Notes: generated by a model not told the origin, from the sequence alone. A stretch of DNA of 46,165 nt from Candidatus Omnitrophota bacterium (GCA_021108075.1 JAIORP010000038.1:1-46165); one strand, 5' to 3'. Shown: positions 1 through 8,537, counted from the first letter of the stretch. Numbers and translations: made by a program.

Positions 1-229
1 TTTTTATGTTTTTTAACAAGGTTGTCCTTTGAAATAACTAGTTCTCGGACAAGCTCCTAGGAGGCCCTTCCTGACCAAAAAATTCCGTAAAAAGAATAGC
101 CAAGCTTCTTTCCGGCGGCGTGTCACGCTGAGTGGTTTCCTGTTCGAGGGAGCCCGAAAGGGGCAGACAGAATCAATCAAAACAGGAGATTCTAACAAAG
201 GATCGAAAGGACAGCAACATCCTACAATC
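1..229. other. gene-free left edge
   Basis: No convincing coding frame was found. Short frames here overlap each other and have no ribosome binding site or recognisable motif. The stretch is the downstream flank of the TPR gene that ends at 230; no clear terminator was seen. Confidence 0.4.
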
Positions 230-1123
230 TCACGGGCGTTGTTTTTTTTCTAAACACATAAATTCGCATTTGAGATTAAGGATGTCATCAGCTAAAGGAT
301 TTTGCGGATCAAGCTCAAGGGCCTTGTTGATGAACTGCTGATATTTCTGCATTTCCCCCTGCCTTTTATAAATTTCTGCCAAACGAACATACACGTCCGG
401 AAAGTTCGGATTCATCTCAATGACTTTATGATAATAATCCTCGGCTTTTTTGAGATCCCCCCCGAAAACCTTCGGTGCCAAGAGATAAAAATTCCCCCAT
501 CCGAAATAATGAATAAACGATTCCGGGTCTAATTTCCGGACAATCTTTAAATGCCGCACAGACGTGTAGCCATGAAAGGCGATGGAAAGAGGACCGGCAT
601 CCACGGTTAACATGCCATGGGCCGCCGAATATAGGCCGTGGGCGTAAAGAATGGTTTCCGAATCCACTTGGTCCGACTTCATCCGTATAATCCTGCCGGT
701 TAATGCGAGGACCTCTTTCAATGAGTTGCGCAAATACGCTAAATGCGCGGAAGACATAATGACTGGAGCAAAATTTTTCTTTTCATCTATCAATGCCCCC
801 AGTATCTGTTCGCTCAGATCGTAATCGTGCAATCCCTTAAGGGCCTCGGCCACACCCCAGCGCGCTTCATAGACAGATGGATCACTGACCAGGATGTCTT
901 CAAAGATCAGCTTGGCATTGTGGTTGTTGAAATATTTTAAATTGATGAGCCCTTTGATGTATTTTTGTTCAATTTGGTCCACATCATTGGCCAGATATTC
1001 CTGCGCCTCCTGGTAATCCATCTGCCCGACGAGATTATGCAGCCTCACCCAATCCAATGCTTCAGTCCGGCCCGCGCCGAAAAAAAATAAAATTAATAAA
1101 ATCGGGAAAGCCCTGTATCTCAT
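230..1123 (-). CDS. secreted TPR-repeat protein, TRAP-T (TatT)-like
   Basis: This 297-residue protein starts with a Sec signal-like stretch (residues 1-22, hydrophobic PILLILFFF). The rest is alpha-helical with tetratricopeptide-type pairs. The clearest is near residues 222-280, with repeats of the A-x-x-Y/F and NPxxP pattern (EMNPNFPDVYVRLAEIYKR). A segment with GDLKKAEDYYHK and an earlier HGLYSAAHG resembles the T component of some TRAP transporters (TatT), but no TRAP permease is in the window. AAGGAG lies 5-9 bases before the ATG and supports the start. It probably acts as a periplasmic scaffold; partner unknown. The family match is from memory of motif shape, so function stays tentative. 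Confidence 0.7.
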   Translation of the reverse strand: MRYRAFPILLILFFFGAGRTEALDWVRLHNLVGQMDYQEAQEYLANDVDQIEQKYIKGLINLKYFNNHNAKLIFEDILVSDPSVYEARWGVAEALKGLHDYDLSEQILGALIDEKKNFAPVIMSSAHLAYLRNSLKEVLALTGRIIRMKSDQVDSETILYAHGLYSAAHGMLTVDAGPLSIAFHGYTSVRHLKIVRKLDPESFIHYFGWGNFYLLAPKVFGGDLKKAEDYYHKVIEMNPNFPDVYVRLAEIYKRQGEMQKYQQFINKALELDPQNPLADDILNLKCEFMCLEKKQRP

Positions 1124-1233
1124 CCCCTTCTCCTTTCAAAATAAAGCTGGCTTTTTTCATCCATCATCAAAAAAACTCGGACAATATCGCCACATGATCA
1201 AAACACCGAAAGCGCGACAAAAAATAAAACGGA

Positions 1234-1356
1234 TCAAAAACAACCTTTAAAACCATTACGATTGTTGCCCGGATACGACAGCAGGACTAAAACGCCTGTC
1301 AGGAAAAGCACAAAAAATGTCAATCCCATCATCAAACCTTTCCGGGGTTCCATCAT
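1234..1356 (-). CDS. possible 40-residue single-span membrane peptide
   Basis: A short frame of 40 codons (starts MMEPRKGLMMG) has one strongly hydrophobic span (LTFFVLFLTGVLVLLSY) and ends GFKGCF. It lies 110 bases upstream of the TPR gene on the same strand and could be cotranscribed. There is no strong ribosome binding site, only a G-rich run further upstream. It is too short for homology from memory. It may equally be chance. Confidence 0.3.
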   Translation of the reverse strand: MMEPRKGLMMGLTFFVLFLTGVLVLLSYPGNNRNGFKGCF

Positions 1357-1514
1357 AAAGGCGATCAACCCCGTTTAACAAATGACATACCGCAAAAAAA
1401 TACACACTTTTTTCATAGACAGCGTCAACACGGTCCGATCCTTGTGCCCTTCCATTACATAGCCTGTGCCCCGACTGCGGACCCTGCCCAAATAGCCAAC
1501 ATAAACCATCAGTA

Positions 1515-1617
1515 ATACCAAATCCATTAAATAATTACCAAAGTCATTATGATATTCTCGACGTTTAAACAAGAATATTGGTATTCAAATAGGACAATTA
1601 TTTACTGGATTTGGTAT
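1515..1617 (+). mobile_element. family 1 inverted-repeat element, 103-bp form, copy B1
   Basis: The ends are ATACCAAATCCATTAAATAA and the near-perfect complement (one mismatch in 20). The centre contains a 7-bp palindrome ATATTCT/AGAATAT. The same length and layout recur at 34506-34608 and, in reverse, at 6179-6283. No coding capacity. The terminal A at 1617 is the last base of the stop codon of the neighbouring SGNH gene. Confidence 0.9.
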
Positions 1618-3020
1618 TACTGTGTATCCAAACCGGCTGGCAATCCGGGCGCTGATAGACTCGCCTCTAAAGCATTGACAATATTCTGAGCTAATAAACG
1701 ATCTCCCTTTGTTGTGCAGTGCCCAAAATCAGTGGCAAACATATCAATAAAATATTCCCAGTAGCTGGAGTTTGCCACAGCGTCTTTAAATATTTTTTCA
1801 TTATCAACAAATATCACACCATCATGGTTATCAAATAACAACGTTAAATCATTAACACTACGCATCGGATATTGGACACAAACAAGCTGGATGCCCCTCT
1901 TGGTGACAATATCTTTAAGTTTGTTATAATTCACCTTTGTGGTTTGATTAAAACTTCTTAACCGCAACTCTTTTGACATCTGAAAATAGGTTTCAGCAGC
2001 TCCGTACTTGTTTTGCTCAAGAGAAAAAACAGCAAGAAGACTGTACATATCCGCGTCCTGAGGGTCCACTTTAATCGCTTCAAGCAACACTTTTTCCGCA
2101 TCAGCATAATTCTTTTGGTCCCAGTAAGATTTTGCTAATTCATAATACGCTTCGATGTTATCCCTGTTCATTTTTACAGCCATGGACAACGTTCTTTCCG
2201 CTTTTATAAAATCCTGCTGGTTGCGATAATATCGTCCTAAGATCACATAGGCTTCCGTAGTCTTTGGATCCAGTTCGATCGCCTTTTTCAGCATTTTCTG
2301 GGCCAAATTATTTTCATTCTGATAGACATAATACCAGCCAAGTTCAGAATAAACTTGAGCGCTGTTTGGATATAATTCCACCGCTTTTAAAAGAACGTCC
2401 ATGGCCTTAAAACGCTCACCCTGAAAAATGTAATAGTCCGCCAGCTTTATAAAATATTCGTCATTTTGAATACCTTTGTTCAACCTGTAAAGCCACGTAT
2501 GGTCTTGTAATATTATAAATGAAAAATTTTGAGAAACCTGTGTCAAAAGAAATTTGAAGAGTTTAAACACCCGAAGAGATTCCAGGAAAGGATTGTCGAT
2601 TGTATTGGAGAACAATACCTGTCGCGGCGTATCACTATAATCGTTTATCCCCATCATGGTCACGACGACATGAGGGTTATAATCGTTTAAATTTTCTTCT
2701 AAATTAGATAGAATGGCTGTTGTGTTCGTGGCCGGAACGCCCTCGTTGATCACGCTAAAAGTTGTTCCCGGCAGCTTTTCATTTAAAATATTTTCAAGTT
2801 GCAAGGGGTAAGAAGGACTGTCTCCCAGCTTCGTTGTTGACTCTCCAAGGCACAAAATCCGATAATTGCCATCTTTTTCCATCGATGACCTGTTGCTCTG
2901 CCCTGGAGATAATAAAACAAATCCGTATACCCGCAAACCAATTTCCAGCAGGACGACGGACAAAAACAAGGATAGCGTGATTAAAAATACTTTTTGCTTT
3001 ATTGATATTTTATATGACAT
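1617..3020 (-). CDS. membrane-anchored SGNH/GDSL-type hydrolase with TPR insert
   Basis: The 467-residue protein has one N-terminal membrane span (about residues 11-35) and then an SGNH fold. Block I is LGES with catalytic Ser61. Block III is GIND with Asn126. Block V is DFGH with Asp431 and His434. Between blocks III and V sits a run of tetratricopeptide repeats (about residues 195-355), recognisable by WYYVYQ, LGRYYRNQ and ELAKSYWDQ helices. SGNH enzymes of this membrane type often remove or add acyl groups on envelope glycans; that is inference here. Its paralog lies directly upstream (3194-5095). No clear Shine-Dalgarno precedes the ATG. The TAA stop shares its last base with the end of a family 1 element. 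Confidence 0.8.
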   Translation of the reverse strand: MSYKISIKQKVFLITLSLFLSVVLLEIGLRVYGFVLLSPGQSNRSSMEKDGNYRILCLGESTTKLGDSPSYPLQLENILNEKLPGTTFSVINEGVPATNTTAILSNLEENLNDYNPHVVVTMMGINDYSDTPRQVLFSNTIDNPFLESLRVFKLFKFLLTQVSQNFSFIILQDHTWLYRLNKGIQNDEYFIKLADYYIFQGERFKAMDVLLKAVELYPNSAQVYSELGWYYVYQNENNLAQKMLKKAIELDPKTTEAYVILGRYYRNQQDFIKAERTLSMAVKMNRDNIEAYYELAKSYWDQKNYADAEKVLLEAIKVDPQDADMYSLLAVFSLEQNKYGAAETYFQMSKELRLRSFNQTTKVNYNKLKDIVTKRGIQLVCVQYPMRSVNDLTLLFDNHDGVIFVDNEKIFKDAVANSSYWEYFIDMFATDFGHCTTKGDRLLAQNIVNALEASLSAPGLPAGLDTQ

Positions 3021-3193
3021 ATTTTAGGGGTCGGCTCTCGACTCGACATCTTAATTCTAGCCGATTATTCCAATCCTGCAAGCTTCGTCTCCGTCATCAT
3101 GGTCCCCTCCTCAAAAAAAAACAGGATCTCTTCCAAGTGAAAGTCTGTTTTTGAACCCGTTCGGGGTGGTCATATCTCCACGCGTTCGGCTTG

Positions 3194-5095
3194 CTACCGA
3201 TTATTAAAGTACTCTTGAATGATGATGTCGGCGACATTTTTGGCTAACAGTTTATCGCCCATAACCGTACAGTGCCCAAAATACCCGGCAAAACGATCAA
3301 TAAAATATTTGTCATAACCCTCCGCTGCCACAGCCTCATTAAAAAGGTCTTCATTGTCGACGAAGATGATCCCCTCGCGATCCTTAAAGATATCTTTTAA
3401 GGGTTTCACGCTCAATGTCGGATATTGCAGGCAAAACAAGGGTATCCCCTTCTCTGACAAAACTTCTTGCAGCTTCCGGTAATTATGAATGGTGGAAACG
3501 TGATAACCGCCAAATCCCACCCAATCATTTCCTTGGTAGCCTTGATTCTCCTGCCGTAGTCTTTTTAATTTCTTCCGGTATAAAAATGCCGTCATTTCAT
3601 CATAGGCAAATTCATTCGACGGGTCAATGTCCAGCGCTTTCTTAAGCATTTGCTCTGCTAAATGATATTTTCCGTATAATCGATAATGCCGCCCTAACCG
3701 GGTATAGGCCTGACCATGGACGGGATGGTGCTTTAGACACGCTAATAACATTTCCTCAGCCTTATCAAGATTGGCCATGACTTCATAATACTTTTCCAAC
3801 ACGAGATAGGCGTCATCGTTAGCGGGGTTGAGCTCTAAACATTTTTGAACTGTTTCATGAAACATATCATGGTCTCTACGGTCTAAATAGGCGTAAGATA
3901 ATTGCAGATACAAGTCATCGTCCTGCGCTTGATTAAGGACGATTGCCGCGATTCTTCTGGCTTTCCCAAACATCCGGTCTGAGCGCGCTGCTTTTCCATA
4001 ATCCATATAATAATCCGCCAGCGTGAAATAGGCTTGTGCGTAGGCCGTCCATATTTCTAAGCTCTGCGGACCGGACTTCGAGCGTTCCAAAAGCATGCCG
4101 CTATTTTGAAGCACTTGCTCGGCTAGCTCACCCTCATCTTTCAGCAGATAGATTTCAAACAATGTCAGCCGCGCCGAATCATCGCTTGGATTTTCTTCTA
4201 AAAATTTTTTGAATCCATTCCGGGTTTTTATCAGCATCTCTTCCGATTGCGCGCCCCGACCCTGTTTTCGGTAAATATCATACAAACCCAAATAAGCCAG
4301 ATAGTTTTCTGCATTCTGCGCGATAGCATCCTTAAATATCATTTCAACTTTTCTTAGCAATTTCTCCCGCTTATCAGTATTTTCTTGTGTTTTGGAATAA
4401 TAGTTAACAGGTTCAATGAAGGACTCATACGTCTCAAAGACCCTTTTCGTCTCCTGAATACCATAGGAATTAAAATTTATCCTTATCGCTTTCTCAAGTT
4501 CCAATGCACGTTCATCAGAAGACTTATCTAAGGCAAACAACTTTTCTTCCAAATATTTCCTTTTTTTACGTTCATAAACATCTAATGTCTGTTTTATCTT
4601 CCTTTCCGAAATAATAGAATGAAAAAACTTGGCGAACTTCACCAAGCGAAGAGAGCCAAGGGATACGGCCGTCTTCTTTGTAGAAATATTCTCATACGTC
4701 ATCGTTGATGGACGGTCATTAATCCCCATCATTGTTATCACGATATCCGGGCGGTACTTCTCAATATTGTTTTCTAAGACGTTCAGAATATTGGCTGTAT
4801 CCGTGGCAGGAACACCTTTATTGATCACTTTGACCGATATATCCTTTACACGCTGGTTCAGGATTCGTTCTAATTGGCAGGGGTAGGAATTCTCGCCGCC
4901 TAAGGCTGTCGTCGACTCACCGAGGCAGAGAATACGATAGGTGTCCTGCTTTTGAAGCGCGGCCGTGTTTCGATAGTCCTGTGAGAGGGAAAAGATAAAC
5001 CCTCCCAGACGCAGGAGCAGCTCAAGGAGCAATAGGCCGAGCAGAAGACCAAAAAGGATCAAAACTATTTTTTGTTTTGTGGTTGTCTTATACAT
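3194..5095 (-). CDS. membrane-anchored SGNH/GDSL-type hydrolase with long TPR insert (paralog)
   Basis: A 633-residue paralog of the next gene (1617-3020), with the same order: N-terminal span (residues 9-30), LGES with Ser61, GIND with Asn126, a TPR insert that is longer (about residues 230-520), and the C-terminal FGHC motif with His608. Its repeats include LEKYYEVMANLDKAEE and RLGRHYRLYGKYHLAEQ. The Asp that stands three residues before His in the paralog is replaced here (YFGH instead of DFGH), so the catalytic triad may be incomplete or use another Asp. The pair probably arose by tandem duplication. Substrate is unknown. Confidence 0.8.
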   Translation of the reverse strand: MYKTTTKQKIVLILFGLLLGLLLLELLLRLGGFIFSLSQDYRNTAALQKQDTYRILCLGESTTALGGENSYPCQLERILNQRVKDISVKVINKGVPATDTANILNVLENNIEKYRPDIVITMMGINDRPSTMTYENISTKKTAVSLGSLRLVKFAKFFHSIISERKIKQTLDVYERKKRKYLEEKLFALDKSSDERALELEKAIRINFNSYGIQETKRVFETYESFIEPVNYYSKTQENTDKREKLLRKVEMIFKDAIAQNAENYLAYLGLYDIYRKQGRGAQSEEMLIKTRNGFKKFLEENPSDDSARLTLFEIYLLKDEGELAEQVLQNSGMLLERSKSGPQSLEIWTAYAQAYFTLADYYMDYGKAARSDRMFGKARRIAAIVLNQAQDDDLYLQLSYAYLDRRDHDMFHETVQKCLELNPANDDAYLVLEKYYEVMANLDKAEEMLLACLKHHPVHGQAYTRLGRHYRLYGKYHLAEQMLKKALDIDPSNEFAYDEMTAFLYRKKLKRLRQENQGYQGNDWVGFGGYHVSTIHNYRKLQEVLSEKGIPLFCLQYPTLSVKPLKDIFKDREGIIFVDNEDLFNEAVAAEGYDKYFIDRFAGYFGHCTVMGDKLLAKNVADIIIQEYFNNR

Positions 5096-5519
5096 AAAAT
5101 CATCGCGACACTTCGTTCAAACAAAATCACGAACCAAAAAATTCCCTGGTTAGAATCCCTCTTGAGAAGATTTACCTGCGAAAATAAATACCGCCCACTT
5201 TCTTATCTCAAAAAAACATACGCACAAATTGCTTTTCCCCTCCCCCTGCTATAAAAAATTGTCTTTATCCCTATACCCGTCCCCGAGGCATATCTTAAAC
5301 TCTGTTACAGGGTCAGGTTAGACTTGACGACATTTCAAGTGTAAACGATCACCCAAACTTTTCAAGGATTGATCGTTTTGACAACAGCCTTCGCCCTTTA
5401 TTGCGGCCTGGATGATTCAACGGAAAGGCCTTTTCAAAAAAAAGCCCTCTCAATAGAGGGCTTTTCGTGATGTATGGCTCAAGAAGGTTAGAACCTGTTT
5501 GATTGCTATATGGATCCAG
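5096..5519. other. gene-free region with hairpins
   Basis: No coding frame is supported. The stretch contains a 9-bp inverted repeat AAACGATCA/TGATCGTTT at 5343-5378 with an 18-base loop, and the terminator at 5440-5465. It separates the SGNH pair from the small nucleic-acid-protein cluster. Confidence 0.5.
5440..5465 (-). terminator. Rho-independent terminator of the 7152-5520 cluster
   Basis: A perfect 11-bp stem AAAAGCCCTCT/AGAGGGCTTTT with a 4-base loop. Read on the minus strand it runs directly into seven T residues. It lies 55 bases after the 48-residue gene and so closes the minus-strand cluster. Confidence 0.85.
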
Positions 5520-5666
5520 TCACCTCAAAGATTCTTTCAAATGAAGATGACAGTATTCATACGCATTGTAAACACTCAATGCCTGTTTACATCCAATTTT
5601 TTTGCAAACTCTTCCTCTCTTAAACTGTTTGACCAAACCGCGTTTTTTCGTCTTACGAGATTTCAT
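5520..5666 (-). CDS. 48-residue basic Zn-finger-like protein
   Basis: A short frame whose ATG overlaps the TGA of the IF-1-like gene (ATGA), the standard sign of translational coupling. The protein is very basic at its N terminus ([10 protein letters not shown]...). It then carries a C-x4-C pair (VCKKIGC, Cys21 and Cys26) and a C-H-x-H group (YCHLH, Cys39, His40, His42), which together could bind one Zn. It ends LKESLR. It is not ribosomal protein L36, the usual neighbour of infA, though it shares small size, charge and Cys/His content. A role in RNA or ribosome binding is inference from context. A terminator follows. Confidence 0.65.
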   Translation of the reverse strand: MKSRKTKKRGLVKQFKRGRVCKKIGCKQALSVYNAYEYCHLHLKESLR

Positions 5667-6109
5667 GATTTATGCCTGAATATAATCCGTCCGTTGCTTA
5701 AATCATACGGAGACAATGCCAGAGTAACCCTATCTCCTGGCAAAATCTTAATAAAGAACTTTCTCATCTTCCCGGAGGGATAGGCAATAACCTTATGACT
5801 GGATTGTATTTCCACTTGAAACTTGGCATTTGATAATGCCTTTATAACAATACCTTCAACTTCAATCGCTTCTTCTTTTGACATATATATTTTCTTTTTT
5901 TTCCGATGATCCCCAGGGCTGCTAGAACGGCCTTGCCTTGAAGAACCGAAATTCTTTTGGGCTTGCGCACGATCCTCATTTATATAAACCTGCTTCCCTT
6001 TTATTTCTTTAATACCTTCCATCGCAGCCTGGGCCTCCGTTTTATTTGGCATCTCGATAAAACCAAACTCTCGGGATTCTCCAGTAAACTTGTCTTTGAT
6101 CATCCTCAT
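5663..6109 (-). CDS. RRM (5' truncated) fused to translation initiation factor IF-1
   Basis: The 148-residue frame has two parts. Residues 1-60 are the second half of an RNA recognition motif: [17 protein letters not shown] contains RNP1 (REFGFIEM), followed by [21 protein letters not shown] basic Ser/Gly/Arg/Lys linker follows. Residues 76-148 are a full-length S1-like IF-1: [32 protein letters not shown] and [17 protein letters not shown] match infA closely. The IF-1 part could also start alone at the ATG at 5884 ([11 protein letters not shown]), which gives the usual 73-residue length, but no clear ribosome binding site is seen there. The first half of the RRM lies upstream behind an inserted element (see 6110-6302). 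IF-1 normally stands alone next to ribosomal-protein genes, so this may be a second copy with a special role. Confidence 0.8.
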   Translation of the reverse strand: MRMIKDKFTGESREFGFIEMPNKTEAQAAMEGIKEIKGKQVYINEDRAQAQKNFGSSRQGRSSSPGDHRKKKKIYMSKEEAIEVEGIVIKALSNAKFQVEIQSSHKVIAYPSGKMRKFFIKILPGDRVTLALSPYDLSNGRIIFRHKS

Positions 6110-6302
6110 CGATTCAATAGAAGTAAAAGACGCGAATAATTCCTGTAAATCCTCTTCAGTAACGTCAGATGAGAAATTGTACCAAATATGTCAAATAATT
6201 ATCCTATTTTAAAGGATGCTATTCTCGTTAAAACGTCGAGAATAGCGAGATAAATTTTGGTAATTATTAAACGTATGTGGTATTACTAATATAAATATTC
6301 AT
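6110..6302 (-). pseudogene. displaced 5' end of the RRM-IF-1 gene, split by an element
   Basis: Reading minus from 6302 gives ATG and MNIYISN, which is the RNP2 start of a bacterial RRM. The frame then enters the element at 6179-6283 and hits TAA after five more codons. After the element the frame continues [18 protein letters not shown] and joins the downstream frame without a stop. Removing 106 bases (the element plus one AAT) restores a normal RRM N terminus [15 protein letters not shown]. No strong ribosome binding site precedes the ATG. Confidence 0.8.
6179..6283 (-). mobile_element. family 1 inverted-repeat element, 103-bp form, copy B2 (inside the RRM gene)
   Basis: Reverse orientation relative to copies B1 and B3, 105 bases long. 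The ends are diverged (GTACCAAATATG and CGTATGTGGTAT), but the centre GCTATTCTCG/CGAGAATAGC forms a perfect 10-bp stem. It is flanked by AAT on both sides at the predicted site of insertion in the RRM frame. Confidence 0.8.
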
Positions 6303-6340
6303 TTCAGGAGTTCGCCCTTTCCTTCTTAATTCTATTTAAA

Positions 6341-6409
6341 CTATTTGTCCTTCTTTCCTTTCTTCTGCTTGTTCTTCTTTTCTTTATCTTTTTTTCCTTT
6401 ATCTCCCAT
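6341..6409 (-). CDS. 22-residue Lys-rich peptide
   Basis: The frame reads MGDKGKKDKEKKNKQKKGKK and ends DK. AGGAG lies 6-10 bases before the ATG, which is well placed. Similar short MGDKGKKDK proteins occur in many bacteria as uncharacterised genes, from memory, but they are usually longer; this one may be cut short. It lies 38 bases upstream of the original RRM start, in the same cluster. Confidence 0.5.
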   Translation of the reverse strand: MGDKGKKDKEKKNKQKKGKKDK

Positions 6410-6560
6410 TTGCTCTCTCCTTTTCTAAGACTTAACTGCCGCTCAAAACTAACCGTTTGATATCGATCGCTTTGAAAATAAGATCCTGTCTTCACCTAAA
6501 ACAGCTCCTGCTATTAAATTTTACTGTTCACTCTGCCCCTTGGCGGTCCGCCCGTTGGAA

Positions 6561-6854
6561 TTATATCGACTGGCAATCATTATTGTTTTTCAAAACAACC
6601 TTTCCTTGAGAAATCTCAGTCAAAGCAATCGTTGTTTCCTTGTCTGTTGGAGAATGATCAATTAACGGCGGACTCCCACAATGAATTTCTAATGACCGCA
6701 ACATCGCGATCCGGGCTAAAGCAAATATGCTTTTTCCTGCCTTGGGCAACAACATATCTAATGAAATTTCTTCAAGCGGTTTTTTATTCTTCGTATCTCG
6801 ATTGTTCTTAATAATCGTCTCCAATCTTTTTAAGCGTCTTAACAAAGCACTCAA
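6561..6854 (-). CDS. rpoZ: RNA polymerase omega subunit-like protein
   Basis: A 97-residue frame starting at TTG. Residues 27-88 follow the omega pattern: PLEEISLDMLLPKAGKS, then ALARIAMLRSLEI, a G-x-P-P-L-I-D segment, and TTIALTEISQGKVVLK, which matches the conserved T-I-A-L-E-E-I-x-x-G-K end of RpoZ. Omega binds the beta-prime subunit and helps polymerase assembly. The first 25 residues are basic and not conserved, so an internal start such as the ATG at residue 34 is possible but would cut into the domain. The usual rpoZ neighbours (gmk, coaBC) are missing; instead it sits among RNA-binding genes, so it may be a paralog. The identification rests on motif shape only. Confidence 0.6.
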   Translation of the reverse strand: MSALLRRLKRLETIIKNNRDTKNKKPLEEISLDMLLPKAGKSIFALARIAMLRSLEIHCGSPPLIDHSPTDKETTIALTEISQGKVVLKNNNDCQSI

Positions 6855-6939
6855 ACCAATTTATGATCCATATTGTTTTCCATCATACTTATTATTTCTT
6901 TTTGACAATCAATATCTTCTCAGTCCCGAGTGACTCAAA

Positions 6940-7152
6940 TCAACAACTTTGAATTTTCGGCCGAATATGAAATGCAAGAAATCCTTTATAAGAAGGTTGC
7001 ATCTCAAATTCTACTTCTTGACCTTCTGTAAGATCTTGAAATGAAATATCCCAAAGACAGTGCTTATGGAAATGGGCGGTATCTCCTTTGGGGGTTTCAA
7101 TAGAACCATATTCCTTGTCAAAAAATAATTTAGTGATTGTTCCGATATACAT
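6940..7152 (-). CDS. cold-shock-domain protein
   Basis: A 70-residue protein of CspA size. It starts MYIGTITKLFFDKEYGSIET, where KEYGSIET is in the RNP1 position (normally KGFGFI). TAHFHK takes the place of RNP2 (VFVHF), and LTEGQEVEFE is the usual third strand. Two aromatic residues of the classic binding face are changed, so nucleic-acid binding may be altered. AGGGGGTG precedes the ATG. It is the first gene of the minus-strand cluster 7152-5520. Confidence 0.8.
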   Translation of the reverse strand: MYIGTITKLFFDKEYGSIETPKGDTAHFHKHCLWDISFQDLTEGQEVEFEMQPSYKGFLAFHIRPKIQSC

Positions 7153-7625
7153 CGGGCACCCCCTATTTTAGACACTGGTATAATCAATATATACCAATTA
7201 ACGATTTGAGCAGTCACTCCCATGCACTGGGACAAAAAACAACATATCCTTTGCGAGATTAATTTTTATACTCTTATAAATCTGGAATTATCTTAAAACC
7301 CGTCAAGATGTCTAAGATAAATAAATAGATGGGTGGGACTGGCAGATATCAAAAAAGAAAATAGTGAGATCTGAATGGTAAGAATAATCTATTTAAATAA
7401 TCTGCCATAATATAACATCTTCTGATCAAAATAGCTATGCTTTTCTAGCGAGTTCGGACACCAGGAATCTGATACTGCTGTATCCAGACAAAGCAAAGTT
7501 GCTTTATCCGTCACTATTGAGAGGATCTCTAAACCCGTTAAAATCAAAAAGACTGGCAGAACAAAGTGTTGCACTTGCTTATTGAATTCAGGAAATAGCC
7601 TGATCTCTCTTTTTTAAAAAAATTT
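7153..7625. other. mostly gene-free region
   Basis: Contains a GGTAT...ATACC inverted repeat at 7177-7195 that covers a TATAAT-like box near the start of the cold-shock gene. A weak 5-bp hairpin followed by a T-rich run lies at 7588-7615 on the plus strand. A 61-codon minus frame with a GTG start (7389-7574) has a hydrophobic N terminus but no ribosome binding site; I do not call it. Confidence 0.4.
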
Positions 7626-8537
7626 TCAAGGGCATAAAAGCAATATCCCAAAGACAAATAGCGCCAATGATCCGATAAATTTTATCGCTAATGTTACCCT
7701 TTCGATTTGACGGCTACAAATGCTCATAAATATTTTCTTTGATAAAATGGCAATAATCCCTGCGAGTACGATAATAATGGCCATACCAGCCGTCATGGCA
7801 AAAGCGCTTATCATCCCTAAATCTATCCTTTTCATCGCAAAAAAAAAGGAAACCAAAATAACTGTACCGGCACAAGGGATAACCCCAACTCCTAATGCTG
7901 TTAAAAATATCGTTCGGAATGAATGCTTTCGAGCCACCTTTTCTTCAAGTTCCAAGGAATGACACTGAACATCCAAACAAGTCTGAATAAAAAAATACGC
8001 ACCAATCACAGACACAAAAGCCCCACTGATGAATGGAAAAATCTTTTCGAAATCCAGTCCCGGGGCAAAGCGTTGGATCAGTTGGTCGATGCTGAATGTT
8101 ATTAATACCGCAGCCAAAAAGCCAGAAGCGCCATGAATGATCGCAACCAAAACGCCTAAGACAACTCCATCTTTTATTCTGGCATCGACACTCATAAAAT
8201 AAGAAAAAATAATACTTTTCGCATGCCCCGGCCCAAGGGAATGAATGACTCCAAAAATAAAAGAAAAAAATATAATAATCATAAAATGACGCGGACTGGC
8301 CTCTTTCTTTAGGGCCTTGGTCGACTTAACGATCCTCTTACGTAAATCACGCTGGATCCGGGACAACTTTTTAAGACTTGATTGAAAAAAATTATTGGAA
8401 GACGGAATATTTTTTTCTGACAATTGTTGGACGTTTTCTTTTGCTGAAACGTTCCTCAAAAAAACACCTGTCAAACATATTGTCGATATGATTAAAATTA
8501 GAATAAATAACCATATACAATTATTAATTTTTTTCAT
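7626..8537 (-). CDS. NicO/RcnA-family metal transporter (ZevB-like)
   Basis: A 303-residue membrane protein with an N-terminal span, a basic amphipathic stretch (residues 55-80) and about six further spans. The NicO signature is clear: GVIHSLGPGHAKS (His99, His105), then IHGASG in the next helix and GVIPCAGTVILVSF later. The family moves Ni(II) or Co(II); in Haemophilus the related ZevAB pair serves Zn uptake. Its ATG overlaps the stop of the DUF1007 gene by 4 bp, so the two are coupled. The divergent Fur-family gene suggests metal control. Direction and metal cannot be decided from sequence. Confidence 0.85.
   Translation of the reverse strand: MKKINNCIWLFILILIISTICLTGVFLRNVSAKENVQQLSEKNIPSSNNFFQSSLKKLSRIQRDLRKRIVKSTKALKKEASPRHFMIIIFFSFIFGVIHSLGPGHAKSIIFSYFMSVDARIKDGVVLGVLVAIIHGASGFLAAVLITFSIDQLIQRFAPGLDFEKIFPFISGAFVSVIGAYFFIQTCLDVQCHSLELEEKVARKHSFRTIFLTALGVGVIPCAGTVILVSFFFAMKRIDLGMISAFAMTAGMAIIIVLAGIIAILSKKIFMSICSRQIERVTLAIKFIGSLALFVFGILLLCP

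Noticed and set aside
1375..1572. 65-codon minus frame upstream of the TPR gene
   Set aside because: Half of it is the transposable element at 1515-1617 read through; no ribosome binding site.
5499..5783. 94-codon plus frame
   Set aside because: Shadow of the 48-residue gene and of the IF-1 end on the minus strand, both of which have better support.
7389..7574. 61-codon minus frame with a hydrophobic start
   Set aside because: GTG start without a ribosome binding site, no family signature, and a composition no different from the flanking AT-rich DNA.
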